Of a DNA stretch of 15,320 bases, positions 12,837 through 15,320 are shown in pieces (the stretch's first letter is position 1; the number at the start of each line of letters is the position of its first letter). The position numbers and the translations under genes were made by a program. The notes beneath the pieces were generated by a model, which was given only the letters and a program-made list of their open reading frames with translations, did no database searches and was not told the DNA's origin. The stretch lies in the NCBI GenBank assembly GCA_964644675.1, contig CAZXWK010000046.1, positions 1 to 15,320 on the forward strand, given 5' to 3'. The stretch comes from CAZXWK01 sp964644675 (lineage in GTDB: Bacteria; Actinomycetota; Coriobacteriia; Anaerosomatales; JAAXUF01).

Positions 12837-14387
12837 TCACGCACCTCCCGGACGCGCGGCTCGCACCAACCGGGCGATGCGCGCACGCAAGAGTTCGCGC
12901 TCCCCTGCCGAGAGCACCAGCGCGTACGCCGCGAGCCAGTACGCCCCCAGCGCAGCGGCACCACACGCGGCGACACCTGCCAGGCTCAGTCCGAGCGGCG
13001 TCTGCGCCGTCGCGTACGCGACCACCGCGGCAAGCGGCACGAGCGCATATGCGGGAAGCGCGGCGCCCAGCCACTCGCGCGCGGTCGCTCCGGTCTCGGG
13101 CAGGATGATGCGAGCGTAGACGGGGAGCTCCAAGAGGCCGGCGAACAGCGTCCCAAAGGCCACCCCGACGAGTCCGAACGACCTGACGAACACGACGCTC
13201 AAGACGACGTTCGCCAGCGCCAGAAAGAGCCCCGGCCGCACCCACCGAGAGAATCTACCGAGCGCCATCAGGATGATGTCGCCCACCAGGTAGAGCGGGA
13301 CGAACAGCTGGGCGGCGACGAGCATGCGAGCGACAGTCACGCTCGTCTCGAAGCCCTCCCCGAACCACGCCCGTACGAAGGGCCCGGCCAGAACGATGAG
13401 CGCGACTGCGATGGGCGCCACCAGCAGCGAGATGTAGCGCCCGCCCTTCACGAACAGGTCGCGGAGTCCCGCGGTGTCGCGCCGCGCGGCGAGCCCCGAT
13501 GCCAGGGGCAGCACGGCGGACACGGGGAGCGCGGTGACCTGGGTCATCAGGGTGCCGAGCTTCGCTGCGATCTCGTAGAGCGCGACGCTCGCCGGGCCGA
13601 GGACGATCGCCACCACCAGGCGGTCGGCCTGCTCCTTGTTCATGAACTGGGTGAAGCCGACCGCGAAGATGGGGAGACCGCCGCGCACGATCTCCCGTGC
13701 CGTCTCCCGCTTCGGCGCCACGAGCGCGCGGGAAGGCGTGACCCGCCACAGGGCTCCGTAGTTGACGAGCGTTCCCGCCACCATCACCACCGCGCTCAGG
13801 AGCATGAGCTGCACGGGACCCGCCCCGGTGAGCAGCACCAGACCGATCGCCGCCACGTTGCCTAGCGTCGTAAGCACGGAAGTCCGCGCGACGAGATCGT
13901 AGCGCTCCAGTCCTCCCAGCACGTGGATCGCGGTCGCGGCTGGCCACGACCACACCTGCATCGCAGCGCCGATGAGCAGCAGCTCGGCCAGCAGCGCGGC
14001 CTGCTCGGCGGTGACGTTGAACAGCCGCGCGGCGACGAGCCCGATCGCCGCGATGACCGCGGCCACGCACAATCCCAGCAGCGTCAGGAGCACCGCCGTG
14101 CTGCTGACCACCTCCGAGAACCCGTCGAGGTCGTCGAGGGCGAGCCGCTCCGCGACGTGCCTCACCGTCGAGGTACCGATCCCGAAATCGAACAGCACCG
14201 CCATGCCGGTCACGGTGCTGGCGATGATGTAGACGCCGAAGTCGGCGGCGCCGAACGCCGAGTACAGGAGCGGGAAGAACACCAGCGTCGAGAGTATCGT
14301 CGCCGCCTGGGCGACGCCGTTCATCGCGGTGTTGGTCAGGATGCTGCGCCTGCGAGGCGTCCGGGCGCTGTCATCGCGCGCAGACAC
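12837..14387 (-). CDS. Polysaccharide flippase (Wzx/RfbX-like, MOP superfamily)
   Basis: This 516-residue integral membrane protein has about 12-14 hydrophobic helices across its whole length after a basic N-terminus (ARTPRRRSI). The N-terminal signature ILTNTAMNGVAQA with FGAADFGVYIIASTVTGM, then LFDFGIGTSTVRHVAERLA, is characteristic of polysaccharide transporters. A second half with FVKGGRYISLLVAPIAVAL and FGLVGVAFGTLFAGLLELP matches the usual internal pattern. It would flip undecaprenyl-linked oligosaccharide units from the cytoplasmic to the outer face, supplying substrate for a Wzy/ligase-type protein; the only candidate in the window is at 4139-5998. The GTG start directly abuts the radical SAM stop (TGAGTG) with AAGGGA upstream. 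Substrate specificity cannot be inferred. Confidence 0.88.
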   Translation of the reverse strand: MSARDDSARTPRRRSILTNTAMNGVAQAATILSTLVFFPLLYSAFGAADFGVYIIASTVTGMAVLFDFGIGTSTVRHVAERLALDDLDGFSEVVSSTAVLLTLLGLCVAAVIAAIGLVAARLFNVTAEQAALLAELLLIGAAMQVWSWPAATAIHVLGGLERYDLVARTSVLTTLGNVAAIGLVLLTGAGPVQLMLLSAVVMVAGTLVNYGALWRVTPSRALVAPKRETAREIVRGGLPIFAVGFTQFMNKEQADRLVVAIVLGPASVALYEIAAKLGTLMTQVTALPVSAVLPLASGLAARRDTAGLRDLFVKGGRYISLLVAPIAVALIVLAGPFVRAWFGEGFETSVTVARMLVAAQLFVPLYLVGDIILMALGRFSRWVRPGLFLALANVVLSVVFVRSFGLVGVAFGTLFAGLLELPVYARIILPETGATAREWLGAALPAYALVPLAAVVAYATAQTPLGLSLAGVAACGAAALGAYWLAAYALVLSAGERELLRARIARLVRAARPGGA

Positions 14388-15320
14388 TCAGGTTTCCCTT
14401 GAGGTCGAGCCCGTCTCGGGGTCACACGGCTCGTTGACCCACTCGTCGATGGTGCCCTTCGAGCGGGCCCAGTGATACGTCTCCTTGCTGTCCCAGTCGC
14501 AGTGGCGACACCACGGCACCGGGTTGTTGAGGAAGTCCCATATCACGTAGGGGTCCTCGTCGATCGAGACGGAGTCCGCGGCGCCGGCTTCGAGTTCGGG
14601 GGTCCCGAACCGCTTGATGAAGATGTCGACGAACGCCGCGTACGCGCACGGGTAGAGTCGGCCGTCACGCAGCACGGGGCAGTTCATGACGCCACGGCAG
14701 CGGCGGAACGAGGTCGCCGGGTCCTGCGAGCCCGAGAGGTCGATGGGCAGCTTGAAGAACTCCTCGCGAGGATCCGTCCATTCGAGCAGCACGCCGTGTG
14801 CTTCGACGACCTCAGTGATCTGGTCCTTCGTCGCCCCGACTGGGTAGTCGTCGCACAGCAGCCACGACCCGGTCTCGCGCATCGCGTCCCAGAACGAGTC
14901 CGGCATCCGCGAGACGAGCACTCCGTTGGTCATGACGTTGATCCGGGACGACGGGAACGCCGAACGCGTGATGCGAACGAACTCGTCGAGCTGGGGATGC
15001 AGCAGCGGCTCCCCGCCGAGGAGGTAGATCTCGGCGATTCCCGAGAACACGTGGGTGAGACGCTCCATCTGGGCCCGGTAGTGCTCCGGATCCGCGAAGT
15101 GCTTCTCGGCGATGTTGCTGAAGTGCGTGCAACCCTTGCAGTTGAGGTTGCAGTGGTCGGTCACGTGGAAGAGGAGCCGCTGAAGCGTGGGCGGCTTGTG
15201 CAGCACGTGTCGCTCCAGCGCTCCCTTGACGGGACCGGTGCGGTTCACGTAGCCGGGCGTGTAGTAGCGCCTGAGGATGTAGTCCTTCGTGCCGTCGACC
15301 CATCGCTCCGGCAGGACGGC
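14388..15320 (-). CDS. Radical SAM protein with SPASM-like C-terminal cysteines (paralog 2, 5' end outside window)
   Basis: The visible 310 residues run from the window edge to a TGA at 14388. An in-frame GTG at 15248 is an unlikely start: upstream codons continue as RRYYTPGYVNRTGPV, which aligns with LRLYYPPSLVSRQS in the paralog at 2072-3082, so the true start lies beyond 15320. It has CX3CX2C (DHCNLNCKGC, at 15129-15152), GGEP, and the same later cysteines as its paralog: one in LLCDDYPVG, C-x5-C-x10-C ending in LYPCAY, and CRHC. The two proteins look about half identical over the core by eye. This one leads the flippase and glycosyltransferase operon (stop abuts the flippase GTG). The substrate is unknown; a glycan or sugar intermediate is the contextual guess. 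Confidence 0.85.
   Translation of the reverse strand, partial: AVLPERWVDGTKDYILRRYYTPGYVNRTGPVKGALERHVLHKPPTLQRLLFHVTDHCNLNCKGCTHFSNIAEKHFADPEHYRAQMERLTHVFSGIAEIYLLGGEPLLHPQLDEFVRITRSAFPSSRINVMTNGVLVSRMPDSFWDAMRETGSWLLCDDYPVGATKDQITEVVEAHGVLLEWTDPREEFFKLPIDLSGSQDPATSFRRCRGVMNCPVLRDGRLYPCAYAAFVDIFIKRFGTPELEAGAADSVSIDEDPYVIWDFLNNPVPWCRHCDWDSKETYHWARSKGTIDEWVNEPCDPETGSTSRET

Noticed and set aside
12836..12976. N-terminal extension of the block B glycosyltransferase
   Set aside because: The 47 residues overlap the flippase C-terminus in another frame; the ATG at 12835 has a good ribosome binding site and starts the domain.
11852..13108. Long plus-strand open frame (418 codons) across the glycosyltransferase and flippase
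   Set aside because: It spans two well-supported minus-strand genes and their junction, and is Arg/Val/Glu-rich with no motif.

Overview
The window is GC-rich, with tightly packed genes, several GTG starts and many 1-8 bp overlaps between genes. It holds two surface-polysaccharide gene sets that flank a block of multiheme c-type cytochrome genes. This suggests an anaerobic or electron-transferring, high-GC bacterium. A deep-branching actinobacterial lineage related to Coriobacteriia fits best, because the membrane cytochromes have single N-terminal anchors and no outer-membrane conduit gene is visible. That assignment is inference; there is no rRNA or marker gene to test it. A run of 100 Ns at 11143-11242 shows that this is a scaffolded assembly.

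Layout. 1-4132 is polysaccharide block A: the tail of an unidentified gene, a fused acetyltransferase/sugar 3,4-ketoisomerase (+), then convergent to it a radical SAM protein and a polyprenyl-phosphate-type glycosyltransferase (-, joined by an ATGA overlap), and a divergent family-2 glycosyltransferase (+). 4139-11577 is the electron-transfer block, all on the minus strand. In transcription order it is: a TPR membrane protein (interrupted by the gap), an NHL beta-propeller membrane protein, a secreted hexaheme cytochrome with its own promoter, leader hairpin and terminator, a 12-heme membrane cytochrome, an 11-heme membrane cytochrome with a possible twelfth irregular site, and a Wzy/WaaL-type O-antigen ligase/polymerase-like protein with a C-terminal helical extension. 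11789-15320 is polysaccharide block B (-): a second radical SAM protein paralogous to the first and cut off by the window end, a Wzx-like flippase and a family-2 glycosyltransferase.

Working model (inference). The two polysaccharide blocks make, flip and decorate a surface glycan that contains an N-acetylated 3-amino-3,6-dideoxyhexose. The central block moves electrons from the membrane through the 11- and 12-heme proteins to the secreted hexaheme protein. The NHL and TPR membrane proteins are candidate assembly or docking factors. The most unusual point is that the O-antigen ligase-like gene is the last gene of the cytochrome operon, with its ATG overlapping the cytochrome stop codon, which suggests a link between glycan transfer and the extracellular cytochromes. 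The second notable feature is the pair of paralogous radical SAM/SPASM-like proteins in the two polysaccharide blocks.

I saw no tRNA, rRNA, CRISPR array, insertion sequence or attachment site. No stretch longer than about 225 bp lacks a gene.
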